The notes: generated by a model not told the origin, from the sequence alone. A stretch of DNA of 64,000 nt from Epiperipatus broadwayi (GCA_028023455.1 JAQFVV010012490.1:2050001-2114000), one strand, 5' to 3'. Counted from the first letter of the stretch, positions 36,850 to 50,983 are shown. Numbers and translations: made by a program.

Positions 36850-37962
36850 ATAATTAGGATATGAGCTTTGCTGCTGAATTTAAAATGTTTATTTACGGTT
36901 GTGTTTAGTTTCAAAAACTGTAAAAGCAAATTACACACGATTAAAAAAAATAATTTCAAAAACTATATATTAATATTTGACCAATTTTAATGAAAATATA
37001 AATAATTAGAAAATGGCTTGAACACGGAAAGGAATGATTTAGTGTAATCACGCGATCAAAATTAGCGCGATCACGTGATCCCTTTTTAGGGAGGGGGGGT
37101 CAAGAATTATTAGTGTTATAAAATATTTAAAAAAAAATACTAGAGTATTTTATTTCTAAATATGATGGTAGAACATGAACATATGCTGTCCTAACATAAA
37201 AATATAATGTGAAAAAAAATTACCGTAAACTAATGCAAGCAAGAATTAAAATATTACTATTAATAAAAAAATAATAAATCTAGTCAATAATTAAGAGATA
37301 TAGTGTAAGAAATCAGAAAAAAGTGCATAACGAAAAAAAAAATGGCTAAAACGAAAGTATTTTAATTTTACAATTAACAAGCACCACATTTTAAATGTCA
37401 TCAAATGGTTAATTACAATATAAATAATAAACGTATTATAAATATTAAAATTAATAAATAAAACTACAGAAACATTATACACGATGAAAAAAGAAGTTAA
37501 TAAACTAAAATTATCTCAATAGCAGGCAAGTGACTTGGCCAACCAAATGATTAACCTTTGACCTATCACTTTTTTGGAACAGTAAAAAAAAAAAAAAAAT
37601 CTGACTAAAAAATTAAAACAATTTTTTTTTTTTTAAATGTTCAAAATCTTAAAAGTTTACGCGATTGAAATCCTATAATAATTAAGTGGGAAATACTTAT
37701 GTTCATTAATTTTGACCTATATAAATTCGAGCAGAGAGGAAAATGAATACAAAGGTTGTATTGTCTTCATCAGGTGGGGAATTTCAAAGATATTAAAGTT
37801 TAAGTGCAAAGCTAGAAAAAAATATATTGTCCATTGATATGTATGTGTATGTTTAAATGCACATACAGAGATATATATAATTGTAAAAACTTACGGAGAA
37901 AAAAGTAATAAGTTAAAAATATTACATAACTTGAAAAGATTTATTCTTTTAAAGCAGAAATT

Positions 37963-38093
37963 AAAAATTATAGTCTTTCATATGTCATAGCATCGGCCGG
38001 GACGCGAACCCACAACCGTCTGCAACCAATTACTTGCTTGCATGGGCGATACCTCTCGGCTAACAACGCAAGACAAAAAAAATTATAGTCTTT
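37963..38093 (-). mobile_element. Short tRNA-derived SINE, second copy, 16-bp target duplications
   Basis: The body is 37979-38077, read on the minus strand. It starts GTCTTGCG, has A box TTAGCCGAGAGG and B box GGTTCGCGTCC, and ends CCGGCCGATGCTATGACA. The A and B boxes here are closer to consensus than in the copy at 6.1 kb. AAAAATTATAGTCTTT at 37963-37978 and 38078-38093 is an exact 16-bp duplication. No long A-tail is present. The long distance between the boxes fits a Leu/Ser-type tRNA ancestor. Its 5' edge is included in the adjacent 267-bp tandem duplication. Confidence 0.88.
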
Positions 38094-38584
38094 AGGTTAG
38101 AAAAAGACTAATTTCTAAAATGAACAATAGACTAATTAATAAGAGTAGAATAAGTTTTTTTTTTTTTTTTGATAGAGAGTAGAATAAGTAGTTATTCAAA
38201 TGAAACAAATTAAGGAATTTGACTTAGATTCCTTTTTAAGATAACGACAATCTACAAATAACTGATTAATTAAAAAGACAGAAAGATTACACTAGAATCC
38301 GATGGAACATGGAAAGAACCTCTCGGCTAACAACGCAAGACAAAAAAAATTATAGTCTTTAGGTTAGAAAAAGACTAATTTCTAAAATGAACAATAGACT
38401 AATTAATAAGAGTAGAATAAGTTTTTTTTTTTTTTTTGATAGAGAGTAGAATAAGTAGTTATTCAAATGAAACAAATTAAGGAATTTGACTTAGATTCCT
38501 TTTTAAGATAACGACAATCTACAAATAACTGATTAATTAAAAAGACAGAAAGATTACACTAGAATCCGATGGAACATGGAAAGA
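38051..38584. repeat. Perfect 267-bp tandem duplication
   Basis: 38051-38317 and 38318-38584 appear identical base for base, including a T-run of 16 in each. The unit begins inside the SINE (ACCTCTCGGCTAAC) and includes its right target duplication. It is either a very recent duplication or an assembly or haplotype artefact. Confidence 0.88.
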
Positions 38585-38799
38585 ATGAATCACCTGATCG
38601 GATGAGCAGATGATTAACCAATCATTTACAGGGATTCAGAGACAATAAACTATCTTTAGTACTATTCGGAAGAAAAAAGAGACACCTAATCCTTGGAGTC
38701 TTATCTGTGCACACGGACATATATGGTGGAGCAGATCGTCTCCCACGGCACAGTCACATTGAATTCAAGTGCGGAGAGCTGACCTCCGAACGTGAGAAC

Positions 38800-40154
38800 A
38801 AATCTACTAGCCATCCCTTATCTGTTTATCTTCTACCTATCTATATGTCTCTCTTTATGTTTATGTATCTATATGATTTTCTACCTATCTATTTATTTAT
38901 GCATCCATCCATTCCTTATCTATATTTTTATTTGTATAACTACTTACCTAAATTCTTATTTATCTGTCTGTCTATGTTTATCTATCTATGTATCTTTATC
39001 TATCTATCTACTTGTTTGCATTTGTTTACCTCTCTATTTGTTCAGCCACTCTTTTATCTATCCATCTCTCTATATCGATCCATCAATTTCTACCTATATC
39101 AATTTATTTTTTTAATTATCTACCTATTTTGTATCTATCTATCCATCCATCCATCTCTGCCTATTTATATACGTCAATTTAATTATATATCTATTGACTT
39201 AGTCATCTATCAATCTATCCATATATTTACTTCTGTGCCTAGTTATTTACTCATCCATCAATCTATTCAAGCATCAACTTGTCTGTGTCTGACCCACCCA
39301 CCCACTTACCTACCTACACACCTTCCTAGCTACCCACTAACGTATCTACCCACCCAACTACCTACTTACCCACCTACCTGTCCACCCGCTCACCACCTTG
39401 CTCACCTAACCATCCTACCTACCTAACTACCTATCTATATATTTATCAATCTACTACCTGCCTGCCTATCTACCTATCTACCTACTTCTACTATCTATCT
39501 ATACATTTATCAATCTATGCTATTTCTGAATGAATTCATCCATCCATTCGCCAAAGCAACCAATCATCTATATTTACTGATCATCCATGCATCTATGTCT
39601 TTCTATATATCTATTGATTGGTCTGTTCATTTATCCATTTATTTGTCTTATTGATCCATCAATTGATTCCTCTATCTACCTCTGTACCTATTTATCTATC
39701 TATCTGTTTTTCTATGTATCTATTCATTTAACTATCCAACAATTCATCTATTTAACTATTCACCCATTCTTTCATCTATTAAATATTTATTTAACTACCT
39801 TTATGTCTATCTATCCATTCATCCACCTACCTATCTACTCACTTATCTGACTATTTACTTATCATCTATGTGCTTTTATGTATCTACAGAGTTACATGTT
39901 TCAACAGATAAATAAATAAATAGATAGATAGGTTATGTAAGCCACCCATCCATTCCTTATCTACCTATTTATTTTTATGTTTATCTGATAATCTAGTTTT
40001 CTACCTATCAATATAACTATCTGGAAAACCACCCATTCCTTATCTATCTATTTGTCTACCTACCAAAATGACTATCTGTCTTTCCATTTTTATATATTTA
40101 TCTGCCTATCTACCTACTTATTTATCTATCTACTTATTTATATATGCAACTATC
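38800..40154. repeat. Degenerate TATC/CATC-rich tetranucleotide block (left half)
   Basis: This is about 1.3 kb of CTAT, CCAT, TTAT and CTAC words with scattered changes. A segment at 39290-39430 shifts to CCAC/CTAC-rich sequence. It forms the inner left arm of the giant palindrome. For example CATCAATCTATTCAAGCATC (39255) is mirrored near 40570, and GCCAAAGCAACCAATCATC (39551) is mirrored near 40500. Open frames such as 38707-39426 are by-products of a repeat that lacks stop codons. Confidence 0.88.
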
Positions 40155-41345
<1,191 letters not shown>

Positions 41346-41560
41346 AGAGGTTGACACCAGTTGTTTGCTAACTCATCAAAAAATAAAAACAAATATTAAA
41401 ATAAAAACAAAATTCCGAAAAATATAGGTGTTAATTACTATTAGTCACAAACAAAACAATGACATCAAATTAAAATGAAAAATCAATTAACAAATAAACA
41501 ATATTAATAGATTACTATAAAAATAAAAAAAAGATTAATTTTGTTTGATGGACAAAACAC
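41346..41560. other. Spacer in palindrome right arm, no counterpart found
   Basis: This AT-rich spacer lies between the GATA block and the arm segment that pairs with 37510-37830. It has no clear match in the left arm. Confidence 0.4.
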
Positions 41561-41879
41561 TTTTTTCAAGGTTTGCATTTAGGTGTAAAATCTTTGAAAT
41601 GTCTCACTTGATGAAGACAATATAACCTTTTTATTCTCCTTCATCCCTGCTTGAATAAAAATTAATCAACATAAAGTATTTTTTCCCACAAACTATTAAA
41701 ACATTTTTTTAAAGATTTGTTTATTTTTTAGTTGGATATTATCTTTTCTTTTTTGTTGTTACTATTCAAAAAAGTGAGAAGTCAAAGATTAGTCCATTCT
41801 GATGGCCAGGCCATTTGTCTGCCATTGAGGTAATGCTGGTTTCTAGCTTCTTTTTTCATGGTATATAATGTTTCTATAG

Positions 41880-43137
41880 TTTTATTTGGTTGTCATCGAT
41901 GAGCCACCATATCCCACTGGATGGTGCAGTTTTCGCACTAAAACACATAAAAATGCCGTTTCCGCGGCCAACACGTTCGAACCCGCGTTTTCTATAATAC
42001 AACTATTTTTGTTGTACTACAGATTGCAGGCCGCTATGTCATGTTGCAGTACAGCATGTATGTTTATGCAGCAAATACATTTTCCCAATTCGCACAGTTT
42101 ATAAAATGATTACGGCTTGGGGAGAGGGTGTGTTTTTTTGAATTGGATGGAAATGTTATTTTCATTGGATTTTTTTTTATTTTAAAGTATTGAAATGTTC
42201 AGAATTTGTAAAGTAATAATTAACAGACTTTTTACACCGTAGTGTATTGAAGTTTTAAGTAGTAAATGTTGACGAAATATATGTATAAAGTGAATTGGAA
42301 TTAGGTAACGTGTCAAGTAATGTACTGTTCTTAACATTTCCACGAGACATTTTAAGATTGTACCATGTGTATATTTTTGAAATAAAAAAGAGCGTTAACA
42401 CAAAAATATCCAGTAAGAAAAGTGCAATTGCACACTGTTTTTTTAAATGTCATAAAAAGCATATATTATAAACATTTTATATATATATTTGTCGATGTTT
42501 AAAAAAGTTTTAGTTTCTTTCTTTTCTCCGACTACTGTTAGTTATACTTTGTTGAATATAGTTTACGTTTATTGTTATCATTTATTTTATAGATGTTAGT
42601 AAAAAAAAATATTTATAAAAATACGATTTTGATAGTTTTTATTTTAGCATTACAAACAACAGAACACTAACCGTAAACCTAACTCTAAACTAACCCTTAA
42701 ACTAGCCCTAAACTAACCCTAAAACTAACCCTAAACCTAACTGTAACAACTTTTACTTTTAGTTGTCATTCTATTTGAAATAAAAAATAGCGGTAAACAA
42801 CAACAAAAAAAGCTGTAACACCAGTAAAAAAATCTCCGATAGAAAATTGATTTTTCTAATAAAAAGAAAACTAAAAAAGAAGAATCAAATTGTAATTTGT
42901 TTATTTTATTTTACATTTATTATTATCATTTAATTTGTATACGTTAATAAAAAATATTTAAAATTAAATAATATTTAGAAAAAGACGATTTTCTTTTGTT
43001 TTTATTTTCGCATTACAAAAAAATACATCAAAATGATTATAATTAACGGCCCGTGAATGATCATATTTTATAGTTTAAGCGTGATAACTGCACCATCCAA
43101 TGAGATATGGTTGCTCATCGACGACAACCTTTTATTT
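41880..43137. mobile_element. Non-autonomous DNA transposon with 44-bp inverted ends and 8-bp target duplications
   Basis: The element is 41888-43129 (1242 bp). The ends GGTTGTCATCGATGAGC.. and, inverted, GGTTGTCGTCGATGAGC.. match over 44 bases with few differences. TTTTATTT flanks it at 41880-41887 and 43130-43137. The opposite palindrome arm shows a single copy of this 8-mer (AAATAAAA on the plus strand, 37456-37463) with both flanks aligned, so the empty site is directly visible. No transposase frame is seen. The 8-bp duplication with ends starting GG suggests Merlin-like, but hAT-, P- or KDZ-type are alternatives. Inside, 42570-42660 and 42900-43020 are related, and 41950-41995 is a CpG-rich patch. 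Confidence 0.88.
42666..42746. repeat. Degenerate CTAAAC/CCCTAAA tract inside the DNA transposon
   Basis: Words such as CTAACCCTAAAC repeat about ten times with variable spacing. The tract resembles telomere-type repeats but is irregular, short and internal to a transposon. Confidence 0.75.
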
Positions 43138-43835
43138 ATTAATTTTAATATTTATAATATATTTTAATTGTAATTAACCATTTGATGACATTTAAAAGGT
43201 GATGCTTGTTAATTGTAAAATTAAAATATTTTCATTTTGGGCAACTTTTTTTTTCTTAGCCAAATTCCTTATGCACTTTTTTCTGGCTCCTTATGACTTT
43301 TGATGACCTTTTTGGCTTATTAATTTTTTATACATTCTGGCTTGTATTAGTTTATGAAATGTTTTTTTCAGCTGCTATATTTATGTTTGGGCAGCATATG
43401 TTCATGTTCTACCACTACATTTAAAAATAAAATACTTTAGTATTGTTTTTAATATTTTATAACCCCAATAATTCTTGATAATTTAAAAAAAATTGGGCCA
43501 TGTAATTGTGCTAATTTGGTCATATGATTATGCTAAATCACCCGCTTCCTCTGTTCAGGTTGTTTTCTAATTATTATTTTTAAAGAAAATTGGTCAAATA
43601 TTAATATATTGTTTTTGAAATTATTTTTTTGTGTGATATACTTTTACAGTTTTTAAAACTAAATATAACTATAAATAACTACTTTAAATTCAAAAGCAAA
43701 GCTCATATTCTAATTACTTATTCTCTACTTACAAATAAATCTCTTTGAACCAGATATAAATAATACCCACATATATATGTATAGGTATGTTGATATGCAA
43801 TAAAACTCGCTTAGTACAAACTAAAGTATATGTAT

Positions 43836-45410
43836 TAAAATAATATATTCATTTGGAATAAATTTCAAGTATAGAAAAAAATTTCATTAATTTTTGATAT
43901 CATTAATATTTTAAAATATTAATTTATTATTCTTAATTTAAAATTGATTGTATATTCATTTACTATTATATTGGCAAGTAGCAAGAATGATTTCTTATCA
44001 AAAAACTGTTTTGATCATGTGAACAGGATCATCAGCTATTGAATTTAAAAGGAAAACATTGGATTTTAAAACTCTCAAAATGAACTACTAAATAAAGTTT
44101 TTATCCGAAGAATTTGGAACCAGGACTTAAATGAATCATCTACTTCATAATTTCATCTATCATAAATAATATTACTTCATAATCATCAACTGCTGCAAAA
44201 ATCATAATTTTTCTACAAATTATTTAGACTTAGCTTCTATATTTCAAATGAAGTGCAATAATGAAGAGATCATCTGCTGCTACACTTATAAATTTGCAGA
44301 AAGACATTTAAGTTTATTTATTGGTAAATGAGTAAAAGTGATAAAAACAGTTTATAAGTCTCTATTAAATATTTTGTTTAATTTATAATAAATAATTTTT
44401 ATATAAATAATTTTATGCTGATTTTAATTATTTATAATTAATTAATTGTTAAATATTGGATCGGTTACTATGTGTGTAATTATCAAAGCTATATGCAAGT
44501 AATATAGATGCAATAAATGTTTATTTTTATTTTATAGACATCACATTTCAATACAGATTATGAAATATATAATGTGTTATTTAATGATATTTATAATTTT
44601 AAATAATGACTGTTTAAATGGTGATAAATATTTATTATATATATATGGGATTTGACATCTACTGTATGTCTTGGCAACTGAGATATTTGATATATTGTTT
44701 GATATTTGGTTCAGTTATAAATTTCCTATGGTTTCATTTTATGATTTTATTTTTGTAGTGAATACTTTCTTAAACATGGGTAATGTTTATATATATATAA
44801 TATAGCTATAATGATGAATTAATATTTAAATGTTTGATATATGCCATTTTAAGAATAGCAGTTGTTTCTATGCCATTATCCAGAATATTGTAGTAGAGAG
44901 TTAAGCTTGAATATAATATGCATTTCACCCATTGCTTAATTTTTATAGCCCTTAGTGTATATGTTATTGTTACTAGATATTGGGATTAATACTAGTTTGG
45001 TTTGTTGTGACAATGTCTCAGATTGCTGATCATACATGGGCATGTTGATTTTGATGTATTAATTTAGGTAACTGGCAACCATTACAATTGCATGATTATT
45101 TTATTTTTTAAAAATAAATTATTTTGTTTAATAATAAATTATTTTGTTTCTTTTATTATTCAATATTATTTTAATTATAAAATATATAATTTTGATATGC
45201 TAAATTAATGGATGTCTGTAATTCATGCTGGGTAAACCTGTCTTTTACTTCAAGATTTATTATTCATTACAAGTTTCACTTTATAATTTATAGCTTCCCA
45301 ACATTTTTGTTTAATGGTAACTTTGCTAGTAAACATAACTTCTTTCTTTGATATTTTCTTATATTAATTCTGAATAATAAATTGCAATTTGTTATTGGAA
45401 AGAAGTGAAA
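43836..45410. other. AT-rich DNA, nothing recognised
   Basis: This lies between the giant palindrome and the 3' end of LINE D. I see TA tracts and no supported feature. Confidence 0.45.
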
Positions 45411-45549
45411 TAATGTGATGTGATGCACTGTGACTTCTCTTTATACGGAGTCAGGAATCTCGCAACAACTATGTCCAGACAAACCTGTTAGCCACTTTAC
45501 CTTCCCTTTCCATTCTCCATCCTAAGTTTTCCCATAATCTGCTCCATCC

Positions 45550-45862
45550 TATTTCCACAACATAATCTTTGTCAACTCCATGGCCATCATATCTAAATTC
45601 CCCTTATCTGTTCCCAAACATACCATAAAAACCAATAACCCACTTTCTGTATGTTTATATTTATTCTTCCATAACTTCATTATTTGTACCATTTCTGCTT
45701 TCAAGCATTTACAGTGAATTAACAGATGCCTAATATTTTCTATGACTTCCTCACACAACTTTCAGACTAAATCACCCATATTTTTCCATTTCTGTGTATA
45801 TTCCTTCCTTACACAACTTGCAGACTAAATCACCCATATTTTTCCATTTCCATGTATATTCC
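45550..45862 (-). pseudogene. LINE D C-terminal zinc-knuckle region
   Basis: Minus-strand reading KWKNMGDLVCKLC..EEVIENIRHLLIHCKC gives the C-x2-C...H-x4-C pattern found after the reverse transcriptase in many LINEs. It presumably binds nucleic acid during integration. A 58-bp tandem duplication (45747-45804 and 45805-45862) repeats the first part of the motif and breaks the ORF. Confidence 0.72.
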
Positions 45863-46547
45863 CTTGCTATTAAAGATCCCGTTTGAACCTTAAACAATAA
45901 ACTGCTATTATCATAAATTAACTTGCACCCAGTGTTCCATTTACTTCTATATATATATATATATATTTAAACCTTGCTCTCCATACTAGTTCTCCATCTC
46001 TCCAACTCCCTATTCTTTATTAATGCATCTATTCGTCTATCCCATTCCTTACCATTCTAACACTCAACAATCCTCCTAACACAATCATCTCACCTTTTGT
46101 ACAAATATAGTGATATAAAATTCTTTATCCAAATCTTCTGCATATCGCTTTACCTTTCACACCTATCTTGTTGCCTGCCCTTTACTCATAACCAATTAAA
46201 TACTATTTTGGCTATTCTTCTATTATCCATAAACTGCAATCTACCGAACATTTTCATTTTGCTTTCTGCATCTTTCGTATAAAAACGTGACCATCCTCTT
46301 TCTCCTTGAATTGCCTCCTTTGCTGTCCACACATCTACATATAATGCATGTCTTCCTACTTCCCTTTGTACTTTTTCTAAGTAATCTAATACCCTTTTAT
46401 TAACACATAATGCATCATTGCCATGTTAACCCTGCTGCTGCCACTCCCTTCCGTACAATTTTAGCTACATCATATTTATTATATAAAAACACTTAATTTC
46501 TTTATCAATCCCTTTCTTTTCTTTGCTTCATTTATCAATTTTTTCTT

Positions 46548-47812
46548 CTATTCATCAAAGCAATTTTTCTGCTTACTTAAGATGATTCCCAAATAACTAT
46601 ATCTATTCACCACACTTAACTTTATATCCCCCAATAAAAATTCTTCATCTTCTCTTTCCCCAGTATCAACCATCATTTTATTTGACTTTTCTTCACTAAA
46701 TTTGATCCCATCTCTTTGCTCACACTTGCACATGTCCTCATTATAATCTCCATATATTCTCTTCTTTCAGCACACAAAAAGACATCATCTGCAAAAAAAG
46801 ACACGACAAAGTATATACTCCCTTGCCACCTATTAACAGTATCTCTATCCCTGTTCCTAGTATTTCTATTACTTTCTCCATTTCACTCAAATACAATAAA
46901 AACAAAATAGGTGACATAGAGCATCCTTGCCTTAGTCCCACTCCATTTTTAACTTTAACTGATTCTATATCCCCAAATTGATATGTTTAGTAATTATTTT
47001 CATATAATTTCTTAATAATATCCACTAAAGCTTCATCCATTCCCAAATTTGCTAAACTTACCTATAATCTATTTCTATTTACTCTATCGTATGCCTTCTC
47101 TATATCTACAAAACTCATATATAACTATCTACCAGAATTCCTATTCATATCCATAAGTTGTGTAACTACAAATAAACTATCTCCTATACGCCTATCTGAT
47201 CTAAAACCTCCTTGCATTTCCCTCATTACATTATTTCCTTCCATCCATTTTGCAACTTTTCCAACCACCATATATGAGAAAACTTTATATAAAACTGACA
47301 TTACCACTATCGGTCTTATAATTGCTTAACTTTCTATGACCCTTACTCTTTCCTTTAAATAATAATCTTACTCTTGTATTATTCCAACTATCTAGAAAAA
47401 CTCACTTCTGTGCTATCTTATTAAAACATGGTAATAGCTTTACTTTTTCCCTATGCCTTATATTCATTACCATTTCTGCTGCCCATCCATCCAAACCTCT
47501 TGCCTTTCCACTTTTCAATTTCTTCCCTGCCTCAATCAGTTCATTTTCTGTAAACCTAATATTCCCATTACTATATGCTGTCATGTTTTCTATCACTCTG
47601 TCCTTCACATCTAACATCTTTTCTATATCCATTACATACCTATTTAAAATTCTCTCTAATTCTTCTCTAGAGCTACATTCTATTCCCTCATCATCTAGTA
47701 GTACTATCTCTCTCTCCCCTACATTTCTCCTTTTAATGTAATTCCAAAATTTTTTATTCCCACCTCTTCCAATTTTATTAATATCCTTCAACAATTTACT
47801 ATTCAATTTCAT
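46548..47812 (-). pseudogene. LINE D reverse transcriptase, degenerate
   Basis: From the amino end: NKKFWNYIKRRN (47750), KLKSGKARGLDGWAAEMV (47520-47460), VMSVLYKVFSYM (47300) and QGGFRSDRRIGDSLF (47210). Then motif A SFVDIEKAYDRVNR (about 47110-47070), MGLRQGCSMSPILFLLYL (46940-46890), the catalytic FFADDVFLCAE (about 46800) and RYSYLGIILSKQ (46590). The catalytic aspartates are intact in sequence, but the frame changes at least four times. This is the classic order of an APE-type LINE reverse transcriptase. Confidence 0.82.
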
Positions 47813-48056
47813 TCTCTCTATAATTATCTATTTTAGTCAACTTCTTTTCTAAGTACTTTCCCCATTTAGCATTAATACCTTTTTCACTTTCTTTGTTCTT
47901 AATAGCACACTTAACATTCTCTGCATGCTTTTCCCTCTCTTTTACACTTTAACTAACCCTCATTTTTTATTACTTTTATTCTTCTAAATATTCCCACCTA
48001 AAACCCTATTTTCCCTTTCTCTATTGCACCACACCAGTTCTTATACTCACCCCCAA

Positions 48057-48940
48057 TCAACTCTTCCATGGTTTCTTCAACTTGTATTTTATACTCCTCC
48101 AACTTATTCTTATCATTCTCCATCCACATCCTTCACTATTCTTTCTACTTTTATTTCTATTTTCCATCACATTACTAACCATTTCTACTACAAAGAAGTT
48201 ATGATCGCTATTACTTACTCTCTCTCCATTATCAAACATCTTAATTTTCTGTACTTTATTCATTCCCTCTTTCTCTACCAATACATAATATATTGTGCAG
48301 AATATATTATTTCTAGACCATGTGTATTGTCCCTCATAAATATTTGATAAATTTCCAATGCGCAAATTCACTCTATGACAAAATTTCTTCAAAAGGTGTC
48401 CATTTCTTATTATCTACATCATCAATTTCTTCAATATGCTCATTCATATCCCTAAAAACATTATTCTCTTCCCCTTTTCTTTAAAACTCTGTATATGCTT
48501 AACTAGGCATTCATATATGCTACTGTTCCACTCCATTATAGTTTAACTATCTAAAGTAGTAATATAAACTATGGCCACCATCCATTTCTTTTCTTCCCAA
48601 CCTTATTTCAGCAACAAATATTTTTGACATTTAACAGTATTTAAATATTTTTTTGATATCTCACCTGTACCACCATCTCTTTTTTTTTTTTTTCTATTTA
48701 TACTCTGCCATACCAAATCTTCCAGAATAGGTTCTTCTTCTCTTAGATGTGTTTCTACTACTGCTAATACCTCAAGCTCATCATTTTCAATTGCTTTGTT
48801 TAATGCCAGCGACTTTTCGGTCTCCTACCACTTTACATTTTCAAATACCCAATTTTAACAATTTCTTCTTTCCTAACTACTCTTTTATAAATTCTTTTGA
48901 GTCTTTCTTCTCCATTACATTTATAAATAATGGTGGTTGA
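48057..48940 (-). pseudogene. LINE D APE-type endonuclease, degenerate
   Basis: Minus-strand pieces in order: ALNKAIENDELEVLAVVETH (48805-48750), where the E of VVETHL is the metal-binding glutamate. Next are GWEEKKWMVAIVYI (48600), RDMNEHIEEIDDVDNKK (48450), KKFCHRVNLRIGNLSNIYEG (48390-48330) with QYTWSRNN, and NSDHNFFVVE (48195), the catalytic SDH box. All main endonuclease motifs are recognisable although the ORF is broken. The longest open piece is 48057-48392. Confidence 0.8.
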
Positions 48941-50598
48941 GGAGGGACCGTACTGTCGCCATCAGATGGCACTGCGACACCTGAACCTGCAAGTGATAAA
49001 TTTATTTATGAAAGTGGCTCAAAATTCACAAATAAAAAAAAAAAAAAAAAATGCTATGAAATTGAACTAAAAAAAAGCGATGAAAATGACTGAAAAATGA
49101 CAAATAAATAAAAAAACCATGCAAATAGGAGAAACACCTATCCCTCCCCTCCCAAATAAAAATTCTTCACTTAAATCGAAAAATAAAAAAGGACTGAGGA
49201 TATATATATAGACAAGAAATACATCGAAAGAACAAATTATTAAAAAACAAAACCAGCAAATGGTATCAAATCATATAATAATTCAAATTTAAAAAATAAC
49301 TAAGTCTGTGATTAATTCAAAAACAAACATGGCGGACAAAAAGCGGAAAATCCCAAATCATCAAATTATTTACGTTTCGACATTTCTAAATATGAATCGC
49401 CAAATTAAGTAGCTGTCAATATTTGCAAACGATCAGATTTAAAAGCAAAAGTTATATAAACTAAAAAAAATATTACTATAAAATTCAAATACGACAAGGA
49501 AAGACCCCCCCTAAAATCAAAATCGGCAAATTAAGTAGCTTTCAATATTTGCAAGCGATCAGATATAAAAGCAATGGTTATATAAGCTAAAAAGAATATA
49601 AAAGCAAAGGTTATATAAGCTAAAAAGAATATTACTATAAGATTCAAATTTAAAAATAAATAATTCCATGAAAATACAACAAAGAAACATGGTGGCAAAT
49701 TAAGTAGGTTTCAATATTTGCAAACGATCAGATTTAAAAGCAAAAGTTATATAAACTAAAAAGAATATTACATGATAGAATCTATTTCTCAAATTGCATC
49801 AAGAATACGATCAAAAATAATTAAAATGCAAATACAGAATTTGGTGTATTACTAAGAGATAAACTGTCTTCCCTCCCGCATGAAGAATTACTGAGTAACT
49901 TTTCAAAAATACACATTTAATATTTAAAAAATAAAAAGACTATTTGCAAATAAGAAGTCACAACACTTAAATACAGAGTAATAAATAGTAAGTAATTAAA
50001 TATATTAGCAAGTTTAAAATAGAAAGTTTAAAATAATCATTGAATACAGTTACAGAAAAAATTATTATATTTATTGGCAAGAATGTTACAAGATGTTATT
50101 TTAACAAGAATTTAAATAATTAAGAATATTAAAATAGAGTTTTAAAAATATATTTGTAGAAGTATTACCAACTTTTTGTTCGGAGTTCAGTTCGGCGCCA
50201 TTTACACAATGATGACTTGATCGACGTCTTTCTGCATTGTTTACAAAGAGAAACTATTTTCTTTAAACTATAATTTAGTAACATTTTCTGTGCACACTGA
50301 TAATTATATATAAATGCATACTTCATTACATTTTATTTAAACAAAGTTGCAAATAAATAGTTGCAATTGAAATGTGACGTAAGAGCTACTTCTTACATTA
50401 AAAAAATATAACACCCCAATCCCATTTAAAATAATGGTATTTCTTCAGCATTTTGCCCAAGAGAAAATATATTCTGTTCATAGTAATATATATAAGAATG
50501 TGTTCAGCATAAAAATCCATTAAGAAAAACATTATTTTGATTTAGAGTTCACATTTTAAATAGTAACAGAAGATTGAGTAACTGTGGTTATTTGGTCT

Positions 50599-50983
50599 AA
50601 AAAAGTACAGCAAAGATGGCAAAATTATGAAGCTTTTAACACAATTGAATAGAAACACAAGATTAAGTAATGATGCTTATTTTGTTTAAAAAAGTACTGC
50701 AAAGATGGCAAAATTATGAAGCTTTTAACACACTTGAACACAAGATTAAGTAACGATGTTTATTTTGTTTAAAAAAGTACAGCAAAGATGGCAAAATTAT
50801 GAAGCTTTTAACACACTTGAATAGAAACACAAGATTAAGTAACGATGCTTATTTTGTTTAAAAAAGTACAGCAAAGATGGCAAAATTATGAAGCTTTTAA
50901 CACACTTGAATAGAAACACAAGATTAAGTAATGATGCTTATTTTGTTTAAAAAAGTACTGCAAAGATGGCAAAATTATGAAGC
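50599..50983. repeat. 89-bp tandem repeat, about 4.3 units, in Q left arm
   Basis: AAAAAAGTAC(A/T)GCAAAGATGG begins at about 50599, 50688, 50771, 50860 and 50949. Units are 89 bp except one of 83. The right arm has fewer than two units (52690-52835), so the array expanded in the left arm or shrank in the right. Confidence 0.9.

Larger units (their letters stand above)
45411..48957 (-). mobile_element. LINE D: APE-type non-LTR retrotransposon, near-complete but decayed
   Basis: Read on the minus strand, the order is endonuclease (48900-48060), linker, reverse transcriptase (47600-46560) and C-terminal zinc knuckle (45860-45550). A 3' end of about 130 bp finishes in GTGCATCACATCACATTA. The family is not RTE: it has RQGCS instead of RQGDS, a CCHC-like tail and no (TGA)n. 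It is related to LINEs common in arthropods and cnidarians, but I cannot fix the clade (Jockey/CR1/I-type groups are candidates). It is C-poor on its coding strand and broken by frameshifts. Its 5' end abuts the GC-rich box of Q copy 2. Confidence 0.8.

Noticed and set aside
38707-39426. Longest ORF of the window (239 codons) as a membrane protein
   Set aside because: It is a tetranucleotide-repeat by-product (TATC/CATC words read as Leu, Ser, Tyr, Ile). Other frames are open too, and the sequence is mirrored in the GATA half.
42666-42746. Interstitial telomere
   Set aside because: It is too short and irregular and lies inside a defined transposon; kept only as a telomere-like tract.
50599-50983. 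CRISPR-like array
   Set aside because: The repeats are 83-89 bp head-to-tail units without unique spacers, in a eukaryotic transposon context.
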